In this document: positions 38,491 through 51,030 of the stretch, piece after piece | Layout: each line of letters opens with the position of its first letter | How positions within the stretch are numbered: the stretch's first letter is position 1 | Source: Antitrichia curtipendula | Taxonomy: Eukaryota; Streptophyta; Bryopsida; Hypnales; Leucodontaceae | Assembly: GCA_951230915.1 (NCBI GenBank) | Contig: OX579641.1 | Span: 8,308,001-8,372,000, forward strand | Direction: 5' to 3' | Length of the DNA stretch: 64,000 bases | Notes under the pieces: generated by a model | What the model was told of the DNA's origin: nothing | What the model saw: the letters and a program-made list of their open reading frames with translations, nothing else | Database searches by the model: none | Program-made: the position numbers and the translations under genes

Positions 38491-39412
38491 TTAACCCCTA
38501 AAGCCCCGAGGCCTTTTTTCCATCAAAACACACTCAGAACTGCCACTTCTATTGCAAAGAGCAAAAAACTATAAAAATTGTTTTTTTTGGCATATCTAAC
38601 CATAGGATCTTATACTAGACTAGTATGAGAATGTATGCAAGAAATTTCAGAAACTTTGACCAAACAAATTGCAAGATATTTGCATTCAAAGTGAAGAAAA
38701 CAAGCTTTTTTGCACCTTGCTTGACTAGATTTTTGGGCTTTGAACCTATTTAACTTAAATTTTTTGTATTTCTGATTTTTATTTTCTAAGTTTATATGTT
38801 GAATACTTCAGTTGAGAATCTAGGAAAAAAAATTCAAGAAAAAAACACTAAATTCTCACTCATTAAAAAATTGTTAAGTAGAAGTAGTTTCAAGATTGAA
38901 GGAATAACTAAATCGTTAATAGCTCTAAGACAAAATTGAAATACCATAATTCCAACGGTGAGATTGTTCTAGCAAGCAAATTCAACCTTGTATAACAATT
39001 TTTTTCTGAAAATTGTAAAATGTGCATTCAAAAATGAATCCTAAAAGTTATTTTTTCAAGAAGATGCTTAGATTGCCCGAAAAACTAAGATTGTCCATAA
39101 CTTTTTCATTATTAGTCCAAATAGAATGAATCAAAGCTTCAAATGTAGACAAAAAGACATAGATTTTCGAAAAAATATTTAAAAAATTTATTTTGACATT
39201 TTGTGATTTTTTTGTGTTGCCCGCCAAACTCTATTTTTGGCATAACTTTTTCTCCCGGGCACCATTTGAAATAAAAATTATATATCCACAAAGCTCTCGC
39301 AGAACCACACAACCTCAAAAAATTCCAAAATTTTTTCTACAAATTGAAATCACAGGAACCTACTCAGACCCAAATTGTCCTCCGAGGGGACAAACGGGCC
39401 TTTAGGGGTTAA
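38491..39412. mobile_element. TTAA element, family 6, 0.92 kb
   Basis: It starts TTAACCCCTAAAGCCCCGAG and ends GGGCCTTTAGGGGTTAA: about 17-bp inverted termini bounded by TTAA. The interior contains a TTGCCCGCCAAAC island. Its right end recurs inverted at 35505, and its overall layout parallels 45410-45983. Non-coding. Confidence 0.8.
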
Positions 39413-41461
39413 TATTTTCCTTTATGTCATACCTACTTCCACAGAATAATTTTTCCAAGAATGAAAATCATGTTTTTTTTTAAATTAAAAAAAAATTATG
39501 TGCTTTTTTGTAACATAGACTTTTAAATCTAGTCTTCATATAAAAGAAAATTTAATTCTAAATCTATAGTACAAAAATTTAAAGTTAAAGAATGTTCAAA
39601 GTTAATTAATCTAATAATGGAAGGTACAAAAAAACTTTTTTTTTACTTCAAATGCAAATATGTTGCAAAGTTTGGGAGATTTCTTCCACACATTTTCATA
39701 AAAGCTTATAGCAAGATGCTATAATTAGATACAAAGATTTCAATTTCCATTAATTTTTAGACTCTGTAATACACATTGCAATTTCAAATGTCTTTGACAA
39801 AGAAAAGGTTCTGGTGCTTCAGGGATGAACTCCACCACTTTGCTTCCATTTGCACTTTGAATTTCATGAGTTCTGAGTTGCATTTCATTTTATTTCTACC
39901 CGATTGCCCTTCTACAACATGTAAGCATTGCAAATTATTTTTTGATGAATCTTTATGTACAGTTGGGGTTGCGATTGGAAGAACAAGAAAGTAGAATAAT
40001 TTATTTTCTTTAGTTACGAGAACTGTCCATGTATTTCTCCATTTCTCTAATAATTTTGTGACAATTTAATTGTGGGTGAAATTTGGCCACCTATTTATGA
40101 AAACTAGATGATATATAGAGAAAAACAAATAACATATAGTGATGTAGTAGGATGGTATTCAATGTAGAATAAAAATTGAATTACCATTGTTTTAGGAGGG
40201 TCAAAATGGTTTTTAGGCAATGTCATGTGAGCATAATCTTAGAAGAATACTTCATAAGCTTTTATAGACATATGAAGAAGTAATTAGCTTTTGAGGATTT
40301 TAAATATTATTTCAATTAGTACCGATAGCAAAAAATTTATCACTGATAGTATTAATTTGAATTTAGTAGGCAATAAATAAAATATAGAAAAATGCATTTA
40401 GAATTCTAGGAAATTGATTGCCATAATATATATTGTTGTCAACATGGAAACTGAGTCATTCCATTCGTATTTTTTATTTGAAAGTGATGGAGCATCTTGT
40501 TCTATGGGCAATAAGAGCATGTCCTTTGAAAAAAAATGTTTATAGTTTGTTTGAAAGGAATTTTTTCACAATTTGCAAAAACAAAAGTTTCTAGAGGACT
40601 AATTTCCAGTGGTAGAGCAATGTCACCATTCAGATTAGTATATTTTAGTCTACCTTTGAGGTATAGTAAACTTGCCACTCACTGCACAAAAAAAATTCAA
40701 ATCTTTCTCCACATAAATATAGAGACTTGCATGCTTTGGAATTTGGTGTGGTTATTGAATGTCATGTTAAAATTCACCTTCAAAAAATAGAATGCAAAAA
40801 AAATTCTTCCTACAAATTTTATTGCAATTTAAAGGCAATGCACTTGAAATATAGTAAAAAATTCCTTGCAATCCTTCACCGCATAGTGTGTGATCAATGG
40901 ACAATGATAGAAAATTTTGTTCCCATTACAATTGAATTGGTAGTTGAATTGTGTGGTTAAAATTGTGGTAATTGACAACGATTCTTGTGTGGTTCTTGGA
41001 TGTGTGCGGTAAATGGCTAGTTTTTTCTATTAGCAATTGAGTTCTGTCTTCTTTCTTGCATTTATTTCTATCTAATAATTTGTTGCTTTTGTTTAGAGAA
41101 TTCTAATTAGCATTTCTTTTTTCATCTAAAAAGAGTAAAAAATATAAACTCAAAATTTATGCAATGTTAAAACATTATATTCAAAGTATTCAAAGTTTTA
41201 TAAACTAGTTTGCCTTGATGCTAGAAAAGTATTTTCTTAAACTTTCAATGTTTTTGCTTTGCAGTGTAAGTGGTAAAAATTCCAGAAATGTATTTTTAAT
41301 ATTTGCATGTTTTTGTATTGCAAAATCTTACAATTTTTTACTTTAAAAATTTTATTTTTGAATTTATTGCTTTTTGCATTAGAAATGGTATTGTGAAGTA
41401 TATTTTTATAAATGAGAATGTCTTCGGACTTTAGAATGTAAGAAAGTGATGGGGGCCTATT
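39413..41461. other. Intergenic, no gene recognised
   Basis: AT-rich sequence upstream of the piggyBac relic. Short frames at 39776-39994 and 40536-40960 have no motifs and alternate frame. The left end of the piggyBac element should lie here, but no clear TTAACCC terminus was found. Confidence 0.5.
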
Positions 41462-42061
41462 TTGAAAGGTTTGACATATGGAAATTTCAAATTTGTAGAT
41501 GAAAGTGGAAGTGAGTTAGACATTGAGTATCCCGAGTTGGACAGTGAATATCTTGACTTTGATTTTGGTGAAGAGGAAGAAGAGGACGTGCATGATGATG
41601 GCTATGATGGTCATGTGAACAACATCAAACATGTATATTGGGATTGTACTTAGCATCAAGATTTTATAACCTATGACCTTGAAGTTGAAGAATATCTTGA
41701 TAATTTTGGATCCAATTTTTTTGGAAATGAGGTCTCTACTTTGTCTAACTTATTCCAAATGTTTTGGCCATTATGGATTTTATAGGACATTGTTGCCGAG
41801 ACGAATTGGTATGCAACAACATTAGATGATCATAGGAGGACATATGAAGGGCCCAATTGGGTAAAACTTACCATATTGGAGCTGAAGGTTTTTATGGCCA
41901 TCATATTGTACATGGGCATGAGGCGTCAACCAAATTTGAAGTCTTATTGGCATAAAAAAGGCTCAGTTTTTTATTGTCCGACTATCTCTATATTGATAGT
42001 TAATAAAGAGTTTTATCTTACTAGTGAAATATGGATACAAATTCCTAAAGAAGCTAGATAA
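41462..42061 (+). pseudogene. piggyBac-family transposase, broken N-terminal half
   Basis: A single forward frame carries an acidic leader (Glu/Asp tracts, 41550-41600), then the conserved start of the piggyBac DDE domain (DDE_Tnp_1_7 type). Visible are ETNWYA, W.....LELKVFMAIILYMGM with Pro after it, YW, and the FY-containing segment ending in EIW. In-frame TAG codons occur at 41651-41653 and 41783-41785, and the frame ends with TAA at 42059. The catalytic Asp region and C-terminal zinc domain do not follow, so about two thirds of a usual 550-600-residue transposase is missing. Codon use is AT-rich like its surroundings. It cannot encode an active enzyme, but it names the superfamily that probably mobilised the many TTAA-bounded elements nearby. 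Recognition rests on motif order, without a database search. Confidence 0.83.
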
Positions 42062-44860
42062 ACCACACAAGTACTTGTGAGCTCCCAATTGTCACTTGGG
42101 ACTAATGATTTTCTATTTTTATTTTATTTTTACAATTCAAATTAAATTTTATGTGCAAAAATCCCTCAAAATAGTGTTAATCCAAATAGATATGTTACAT
42201 GCCAATATATTATTTGGTCCAAAATAAAGTGGAATATCTAAAATAATTCAAAATCTAGCATGTAAATATACTAAAAATCCAAAAGTTGTAGAAGTTGTGA
42301 ATAATTAGTGAACACCGCCCAAATTGCCTAAAACTACTTTGCATGTGGCACATTTTGGCTAAAATGGTCCAAGGAAAATCCAATGAGATTCCTAAATCAA
42401 TTTCCAAAGATGATTTCAATTTCTTAGTCAATGTTGAGAAATAGTAGAAACTCCAATTATAAATCTTTATAAACACGAACTCAAAACAAATAAGAGGAAG
42501 TCATCTACAACAAAAGTATGGTATTTACTAGAAGAAAAATGTGTCCACCACAACTTGCTAAAATGCAATTAAGTATCCTATACAACTATTCTACAATTGT
42601 AGCTCTTTCTATTTGCACCAAATCTTGCTTTATTGTTATACATCATTGTTTTATATCATTAGTACATTGTTTTAGTCACAAAGTAGTCATAGAATGAAGT
42701 GTAGAATTACAAAAGTTGTAATAGAGTTCAAATTTAAAATGAATGTGAGCTACTCTCCATCCAATATTCATTACAGTTGTCAATGTAAACTAGTTTACAT
42801 TCTATGATATCTACCTTGATGATTTGCAAATGTAAAAACAACTAGGAAATGACTAGGAAACAACTGCAACTATAAAATGATAGTAGTTGTTTCCTAGTTG
42901 TTTCCAAAGACATTTTTCAATTCTCTTATATTAATTGTCTCATATCAATTGTTAAGAACACCATTAGATTGGACATATAAGACTTGTAAGTAGAACTTGT
43001 ATCCTTATGTAATGAATTCTCTTAATAGAATTCTAAGATTTTTACATTTTGTAAAATCTACAAATTCTACAAGTCATAAATAAGTTGCAAATGAATCACA
43101 GACAAGTTGCAATGAAGTCACATATGAGTCATAAACGAGTCATGCATTAGTTGCTACTTGCTAGTGAGTCATACATTAGTCGTAAACAAGTCACCAAGAA
43201 GTTGTACAATTCATCAATTGAATGACCACACTCACATGGCAACAAATATTATATAAGCAACCACATTAAAAGAATTCATTGACGAAGTTCTAAGTAGACT
43301 ATCAAAAGACTTTTTGCTTTACAACTACAATTTGACATGTGACTTGTTCACAACGACTGCGAGTCTCCAGATTATCACCAATCGTAAATATCCAATGCAA
43401 TCCAAAAACCAGTTGTTTTTTGTAGTCACAAAACCCTTCATTTTCTCCTAGTGGTTTTAGGATCAAAATCATGTTAGGAATCCAATGGCAAAATCGATTT
43501 GCCAAAATTTTTCTTCGTATAAAAGATTCCTTGATCATTGATAATTTACAGAGATAGCCAAATTTTAATCTCCCTTGTCAATTGGGTAGAGTAAAATATA
43601 ATCATGCACATCTTTTACATAAGAAGTTTTATAAATTAAAAAATAATTTTTTTTTACTTCCAAAAGATTCTTTTTCAGACAGTCAACCATAATGAATTTT
43701 TTTATTAAATTACCAAAATTGTTGTAAAATCTCACTAAAAATTAGTATAGCCATTTTTATGCTAGTAACATGCCCTAATATGTTTCAATACATTTTAACA
43801 TCTAAAGGTACCTAAACTAGCAAGATTCCCCAATTTCAGTAAATTTGGAGATTTATTATGGAGTTAACTGGCGTTCTGGGAACATAAATTTTTTTAATGA
43901 GGCTAAAGAGGAGACTTTTATTATTCCCTTGTATCTTCCTAAGAGCCTAGGCTAGTTACTTTCTTCAAAAAGGGTAAACTCTAATAGTTAGAATTTTATC
44001 CATTTTAAATTTAAATTGGCGCTAGATTTTGATCACTTTTTCTCAAAGGAAAAGAAAAAGGGTAGTCAAGTAGAATGAAAATGACTTTTTGAAGCAAATG
44101 GCACAATCCATTTGTGATTTGGAGATTTTCTCCCAAAATTAGAATTTTGAACTAGCGTAAAAGTGAAAATCCTAGAAAATTTGGACAAAAATCCTAAGTT
44201 ATAGGATTACCATTAAGTAGAAAAGAGGGAGAGGTGCCTATAAAAATATAAAGTCATCCTTCTCCCTTTCAAACCACCCTTGTTTATATTTTGTACTTGT
44301 TGAGTCCATTATAGTAAATTTTTTTGGCCTTCGAGCCAAAACTTGTCAAATCATTGTTCAAGAGCTATTTTGATCCATTTTTCTTGTTTTTGAAGCAAAT
44401 TTTGAAGGACATCCAATTCCCTTCAAACCTTGCATTCTCTTACACTTGGTGATGTGTTTTGTACTACTGTAACATTTGTGTTTTAAGTTTTTGTGCTAAC
44501 TTGTACTAACCCTAGAAATAAGTCCCCTCATACCGCTTGTAGGGGCTTTTTAGTGCATATTGTGTTGGCAGTGCACACTCCTTGGTGAATAATCCTTCAT
44601 TGAGAATTCTTCTACAATTGTATTTTTTGTTTTGCATTAACCAAATTATGTTATGTAATGTGCATATATGTTGTACTTATATGTTAGTAAACTAACACCT
44701 TGCTTATTTTTCCTTGCTAAAACTTGTCCATTCTCTCTCTCCCCCTCCCTCAGTTTTCCTAGAACAATAGAGCCTTGGCTTGCGATGTTCTTAGTCCAAC
44801 GGCACTAGTATGTGAGCCTAGAAATATGAGCCTAGGAGCCTTGAGCCTAGGTGTAAGTAG
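42062..44860. other. Intergenic with a degenerate short tandem repeat
   Basis: No gene is seen. From about 43060 to 43210 the words AAGTCATAAA, AAGTTGCAA and GAGTCATA alternate about ten times as an irregular 14-16-bp repeat. A short inverted pair, AACTAGGAAACAACTGC with TAGTTGTTTCCTAGTTG, lies at about 42850-42903. The piggyBac right end was not found. Confidence 0.5.
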
Positions 44861-44864
44861 GTAC

Positions 44865-45165
44865 TCTACAACTATTGAATGTATTCATAGCATACATACT
44901 TATAATATAAGTATCCTATAACCATGAAAGGTGCTTATAGCATAGGTATCTATAATATAGACGCCTATAATATAAATATCCTATAACCATGGAACGTACC
45001 TATAACATAGACATTTTAAATATAATTATGCACTTATAATATAAACATCCTATAACCATGGAAGGTGTTTATAACATAGGTATCTACAACATAAACACCT
45101 ACAATATAAATATCCTATAACTATGAAAGGTGTCTATAATGCAGATGCCTATAATATAGGAGCCT
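44865..45165 (+). repeat. Minisatellite of about 65-80-bp units
   Basis: Four copies of TATCCTATAACCATGRAAGG, each followed by TATAACATAGGTATCTA-type and ACACCTATAATATAA-type segments, with modest divergence. Pure A/T-rich tandem array. The following sequence contains CCTAGGCTCCTATA, an inverse of the sequence just before the array. Confidence 0.75.
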
Positions 45166-45409
45166 AAGCTCATGGGCTCAAAATCCTAGGCTCCTATATT
45201 AGCAATTGTGGTCCCTAGTTAATTGGTCTATCTTGTTTTGAGAATTAGATGAGCAAATGTGACATGCCAACATTCCTATTACATTGTCTATAACTTTTGA
45301 ATTGACAAAGCTTTGAGTATCCACATTAAAAAGCTTTATTTTGTTAGAGATTCAAATCCTAAGTCACTAAAAAAATTTAAGTCCTTACAAAAAATTCAAA
45401 CCTTAGTGA

Positions 45410-45983
45410 TTAACCCCTAAAGTCCCATTGGCCCTACGGGAGCTAAAATGCAACTTTGGGTAGGCTCGTACGGTCTCAATATTCATCATAATTTACTAAA
45501 ACTTTGTATAAAGCTAGAAAAATACATAATCTTTTTGGAAATATAATTTGTATTTCAATCAGTGCCTGGAAGCAAAAATTGTTTCACAAAAAGCCAAAAT
45601 AGAGGTTGGTGGCCAACCCCCAAAAAATAAAAAATAGTCATAAATAAATAAATATTCTTAACACATTATATTTTTTCGTACATGTAAAACTTTGAATCAT
45701 TCTATTTGGACTAGTGATGAGAAAGTTATGGACAATCCTGTTTTTTGGGCAATTTAAGGATGTTCTTGAAGAAAAACTTTTTGTCCAACTTCGAATGCTA
45801 ATATCTTCCAATCCATACGTTCAAATTTGATGAAATTTTTACCACATGATCTCAGACAAGTGAAGTATAAGATCCTACTATTAGATTCTAAGGAAAAAAT
45901 TTGCTTTCTTATGTGAATGCAGCAAAAATGGCAGTTTTGAGTCTTTTTTGATAGAAAAATGGCCTTGGAACTTTAGGGATTAA
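45410..45983. mobile_element. TTAA element, 0.57 kb
   Basis: It starts TTAACCCCTAAAGTCCCATT and ends CCTTGGAACTTTAGGGATTAA. The interior shares CATTCTATTTGGACTAGTGATGAGAAAGTTATGG with 38491-39412 and its relatives; it is shorter, so it is an internally deleted copy. Confidence 0.75.
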
Positions 45984-46185
45984 AGTTTAGATTCTAGTCA
46001 TCAAAGTTTAGACTCTAGTCATCAAAGTTTAGACTCTAATAATCAAAATTTAGACTCTAATAATCAAAGTTTAGACTCTAATAATCAAAGTTTAGATTCT
46101 AGTAATCAAAGTTTAGACCATGGTAATCAAAGCTTAGACCATGGTAATCAAAGTTTAGACCCTAGTGATCAGTGTTAGACCCTAG
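45984..46185 (+). repeat. 21-bp minisatellite, about ten copies
   Basis: The unit is approximately ATCAAAGTTTAGACTCTAGTC, changing to ..CTCTAATA, ..CCATGGTA and ..CCCTAGTG along the array. It begins at the right edge of the preceding TTAA element. Confidence 0.88.
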
Positions 46186-46254
46186 TGTTTAGTTCAACAT
46201 TCAAGGCTCTCAACCATATCCCTGTCTTTCATAGACAAGTCAACATGTTGATCC

Positions 46255-46469
46255 CACTATAAGAACCCTATGTTTTAGGTGACAAGCCCAAATTTTTTAA
46301 ACAGATTTTAATTCACATCCAATGCAACAACCTATGTTTTTATGTCAACAAAAACGTCCAATGTAACATCAATATTGACATAAAAACATTGGTTGTTGCA
46401 TTGGATGCCAAGTAAAATCCGTTTATAAAAATTTGGGCTTGTTACCTAAAATGCGAGGGTCTTATAGTG
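46255..46469. mobile_element. Foldback MITE with CACTATAAGA termini
   Basis: The ends are CACTATAAGAACCCTATG and its inverse CG..AGGGTCTTATAGTG. Nearly the whole 215 bp is one hairpin: arms of about 90-95 bp pair through GACAAGCCCAAATTTTT, CATCCAATGCAACAACC and ATGTTTTTATGTCAA around a loop of about 25 bp. The CACTA-like ends suggest a CACTA-derived MITE. The flanking trinucleotides (TCC and TCT) are not an exact target duplication. Confidence 0.75.
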
Positions 46470-47621
46470 TCTAACAAGCCACATCGGGTTGCCAATTGGG
46501 CTAATTCAACATCCCATGTAGGTTGCCCAACATGCTCACTTAACAAGGTCTGCTAGGAGGTTCAAAGGTGTAGAGTCCGTGTTTGATGGTAGAAGAATAG
46601 GACATCTTGGGGGCAAGGAAAACTTAGAAAGCAAGGGGAGTTGGGCATATATTATTTGCAAAAACAAGACATAACCAAAACAAAGAAATAAACTCTAGAT
46701 TTAAATTAGAAAAAGGAAGAGAAGAAATAAGCTTGTATAAATAGAGATTTCTCAAATGAAAAGGTGACGTGGAGGTTGAAAAGAATAACAATAGAAGAAG
46801 ATTAGAAGAAAATCTAGGAGGGATTTCATTCAACCATCGAAAATTTCTATCTTGCAATAATTGATTTAGATAGGGAGACAAGAGGTTAGTGTTACTTGAG
46901 TTTTGTCTTTGCACTTGAATAGTATTCCTTCAATAAAGTCAACTAGTAGACTTCAATAATTGAAAAAAAGATAGACGGGAAAGATGAAATAGGAAGGAAA
47001 AAAGAAGAGAAAATAGAAAAAAAAGACTTAGAGGAGGATAGGAGTAGATTAGAAGTCAAACTCTATAATTTGTATCAAAATCTCCAAAATTTAAGAGGTA
47101 AGCAACTAATCAACAAGGTACAAGATAGAAAACAAAAGGGGTGTAAACACCTCTTAGATGAGGTTCACTCCAAGGTAAGTTTCTAATTCCACCTTTTTCC
47201 TCTAAATCTTTTTATTAAGAATTTAAACTCATGATCTAATTTATAATCTAAATTTAGACCTTTAAATTTGTCTTTATTACAAATTTATTTTTAGAATCTC
47301 GTAGAAGAAGTCCAGAACTTTCCAAAACATATGACACTAAGAAAATAGACTTAAAACAAGCAAGATAGGAATGCATGAAGTTTAGGAATAAGAATGGTTG
47401 AATTTTAGTGAAATTCATCCAAAAAGAATCAAAATGGAATTTAAAGAGCAGTAACCATTCAGAGTCTACAAGTCTAATTAGAATTTAAATTTAAATTGCA
47501 AGTTAGAAGTAATTAGTCAATGAAGTTTGAAGTATTGATTAATAGTCAAACTTCATCCACTCATAACTTTCACTAGGAAAAGTTCAATTTTTAAGAACCT
47601 TAGCATTCCAGATAGATGAAG
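46470..47621. other. Intergenic, no gene recognised
   Basis: A-rich sequence with a reverse frame at 46624-46914 of low complexity. No motifs, no splice-bounded blocks and no element ends were identified. Confidence 0.5.
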
Positions 47622-48536
47622 TTATACCCTAAAAGACCAAAGAGACCACTTTGAGCTTTTTTAAAACTTGGATAGGCTCTACTAACTTCATAATTTGAAA
47701 TTTATGCATGAATTTTTTACGATGATTGGATGCTTCTCATCGTAATCTATTGTTTCATAAAGCTACTTTTCATATCATTCCAATAAATATTCCAAAAGTT
47801 AGAAGTGTTTTTTCAATGTCAATGTCAAACCAAGAAGCAAAAAATATATTCTAAAAAAACATTCATTTTTTTTGTAATTGCATAGATTAATACCTACTAA
47901 AAAAATCGAACCATTGAATTCCAAATAATGAGGTAAAAGTTATGAGTTTTATTTTGTGGGAAACAAAGGTAGAAAAAACATATCATGAAGTCATCTTTTG
48001 CTCTCAATTTTGAAAATTTTCAAATAAAAAGAAAAAGAAAGGATGTTAATTGTTTACTAGAACGTTATCACCATTGGGATTATCAATTCTAAAATTCTTC
48101 TAAAAGTTATTAGCATATTAGTTATATCTTTCATTCAGTAGCACCTTCCACTTTACAATTTTTTTTAAATGGATATAAAAAAAATTTTGATTAAAATTTT
48201 TTAATATATATTTTCAACTTGTTTTCCAACTTATTGATTAAAATGCACAAGTTGTAGGATATACATGTTTTTTCCTTAAAATGGTGAAAGACAAAACTTC
48301 ACTTTCTGAAAGGACTAGAAAAGTCTATATTTTGAAGTTTAGGCATATTGAACTTGTAATCAGTGGTCATATTCATTCTAAAATTTTGGGACGATGTACT
48401 TGAACAAGTTAACCACAAAATCATACTTTTGGTTTTGTTAAAAAATAAAGATTGATAAAGATTTTGACCTTGCTTTGAGGACAAGTATTTTGAAGCAATT
48501 TTGATTCTCTAAACATGATGGTCCTTTAGGGGTTAA
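47622..48536. mobile_element. TTAA element, family 4, copy 2
   Basis: The left end is decayed (TTATACCCTAAAAGACC) and the right end intact (GGTCCTTTAGGGGTTAA). It matches 27074-27973 in inverse over its length. Non-coding. Confidence 0.75.
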
Positions 48537-50930
48537 GCTCTACAAGGAACAAATAATAAAACTCTAAAGACTATAAATTGATTGAAAAAGTCTCTAGTCT
48601 TTAGAACGAGATACGTGTACATCCAAAACCTTTTAAAAACAATCAAATAGTAATTAAATCTTAGAATCTTATAAAGTAAGTTTAGAGGAATCCAAAAATA
48701 GATTATACTTCAAAAATTGAGTTTAACTTTATAAGTTAGCAAGGGATGAAGTTGATAGAAATTTTGGATGAAAGTAAAAAATTTCCGTTCTTTTTTATTG
48801 AAATTTAGAACATAGATAGTAGATTTCACCTTAAATTGGTAGCCAAAATCCTAAGTCAAATTGAGTTTAGAAGTTGGGAGAAATCAATGATGAAGCTTGA
48901 ATTGAACTTCTAAAGGTCAAACTTCATTCAGCCATAACTTCTTATAGGAAACTCTGATTAAGTTAAACTTTGTCATTTGAAATGGCATAATCCAATATTT
49001 AGAGTTGTATATTGGATTATGCAATTTGTTATATCAATTAGGCACATAAAAAAATCTATTTTTTAGAAATCACAATGGAACACTCGTAGTCACCCACATA
49101 GGAAATATTTCAACCTAAATTCAAGAACCCTATTGTGCTCGTTTAAATACCAAGGGTAGATATTAAAATGAGCATAGTACCACAATAGTCAAGCCTACAT
49201 CTTTCTTGAAAATTGTATGCATGCTAGGATAAAGTCTGCAAAGCAAAAGCTTCACTCTATTATGTAAGAAACTCAACTTGAAAAAGATGAGTCTCTAAAT
49301 GCCGACGTAGAAGACATGGACAAACGAGGTTCACTATTGAAGTGTTGAAAGCACCACCAAAGCCTAGACCAAGGTCCAAGCCTCAAACCAAGGTCCATCA
49401 GGCTTCAAGATGTTCCATGTCATCTCCTACCATCGCCTTTAGGCTCCGCAACATTAGGCCAATGAGAATTCCCGTATGCCACACTTCTCACATGACAAAA
49501 AAAACTTCAAATTTTATTTTTGAGGAAAAATTGTACAACTATCTGCAGACTAAAATTCCTCCTAAATTTTTGTCTTGTCCATCAAAATAGAATAATTCAA
49601 AGATTTTTAATTATATACAAATACAAAAAAATCAAGTTCACATTCTGATTTTAGAAAATTTTGATTTTTCAAAGCTACCTAGACTATTCAAATTGATAAA
49701 GAAACCAAATATCATAATATATCATTTTAACCATGTAGTTAAATCTTATAAAAATTGTTGTGCTTTGAAGCTACTCCTTGACCACATGTTGCATGAAATT
49801 TTTTTAGGAAAAAATTAAAAATCTCATTAATAAATGAATGACCAAAAATGCTACGTAGTCTTTTAGGAATGAACCTCTTTCTAGAATTAGATTTTTGCAC
49901 TACACATGGAATTTTTTTGATAGTTGCATCATGTATTATGTTAGCCACATACCTACCAAATTTCAATGGTAGAATAAAAATTTTATACATGTTGCTTGTA
50001 ATGTAAATTTGCCTATTCGACAAAATCCCAAGACAATAAAGATAGGAATTAATTCCTTTAGGAAAAGTCAATAAGTCTAACTTTTTGTGACCAATGTTGC
50101 TTTTTGTGGACAATTATCTACTTTGTTTTAAGGTTTGTTTTAAGGAATTAATATACAAAACCACATTCAATGTTAATCCAACTTAGTACAACTCCAATGC
50201 TATATAGTGTTTTGGTTCATTTGTCAAATCTCTGATCAAATCCTCAGGTTTCATCATCAATTTGTCATGCGACATGCATGCACTAACAACGTAATCAAAT
50301 GTCAAGTTATATATTTGAAATACAATAAGCCTTTATGGACAATATAGATTCTTTAATTAGTTCTTTAAATTGTTCTCCTATCCTAGGCTATAAAATAATT
50401 ACTAGTCTTATTACAAATTAAATCATGCTCAAGAAATCCATATTTCTATACCATTGCACCATATGCAAGGAATAAAAGTGTTGGTTCTTTTCTAACATGC
50501 TGATTCAATACTTTACTTTAGCCCATTTTGGTCCATCTTTATTAAGTCAATTTGTCTTGGTCTTCAACAAATGCTGTAGGGTCAATTCTTGTAGACTCAC
50601 ACCCAAGACCGAGCAACTTCTAGCTTGCACCTATAACCATCCTATGCATTTCTTGTTGTGCCTCAGTCACACTGTCTTGAACCCCAAGCTATGATGCCGA
50701 ATTGACAAAGGCTGTAAACTTACAATTAGGCTGGCTGGCCACTAAAGTGATCAAAACCACTTGAGCTTCGTGTTATTTCATATGAGGATTTGACACCTTA
50801 ATCTAAAGACTTATACATCTGGTTATGGTTCAGTTATAAACTCGTAATTTGGGTCACTTAGCGCCCTTGAACTACTCGATAAATACAGACGTTAAGCACC
50901 CTGGCGCCCGATCCTTTAATAAAAAAATCC
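48537..50930. other. Intergenic, repeat relics
   Basis: No gene is recognised. The stretch near 49740-49950 resembles interior sequence of the family 1 TTAA elements (CTTTGAAGCTACTCCTTG and following). The reverse frame of 124 codons over it (49739-50113) is therefore considered repeat-derived. Frames at 49342-49590 and 50497-50694 show no features. Confidence 0.5.
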
Positions 50931-50957
50931 TAATTATATTGCATAACGCATCCGTCA

Positions 50958-51030
50958 CAGTGCCTGGCACTGGTTACAGTGCCTGGCACTGTAACCAGTG
51001 CCAACCACTGTAACCACTAACCAGTGCCAG
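50958..51030. repeat. Nested short palindromes of CAGTGCCTGGCACTG
   Basis: The 15-bp self-complementary word CAGTGCCTGGCACTG occurs at about 50959 and, as ACAGTGCCTGGCACTGTAACCAG, again at about 50977. It is followed by CACTGTAACCACTAACCAGTG. The strand can fold back on itself in several registers. GC-rich against its surroundings; possibly the edge of an unidentified element. Confidence 0.7.

Noticed and set aside
45984..46185. Regular 21-bp repeats considered as a CRISPR array
   Set aside because: There are no unique spacers; the units are head-to-tail in eukaryotic DNA, so it is a minisatellite.
49739..50113. Reverse frame of 124 codons
   Set aside because: It overlaps sequence related to the interior of TTAA elements, and no motif is visible.
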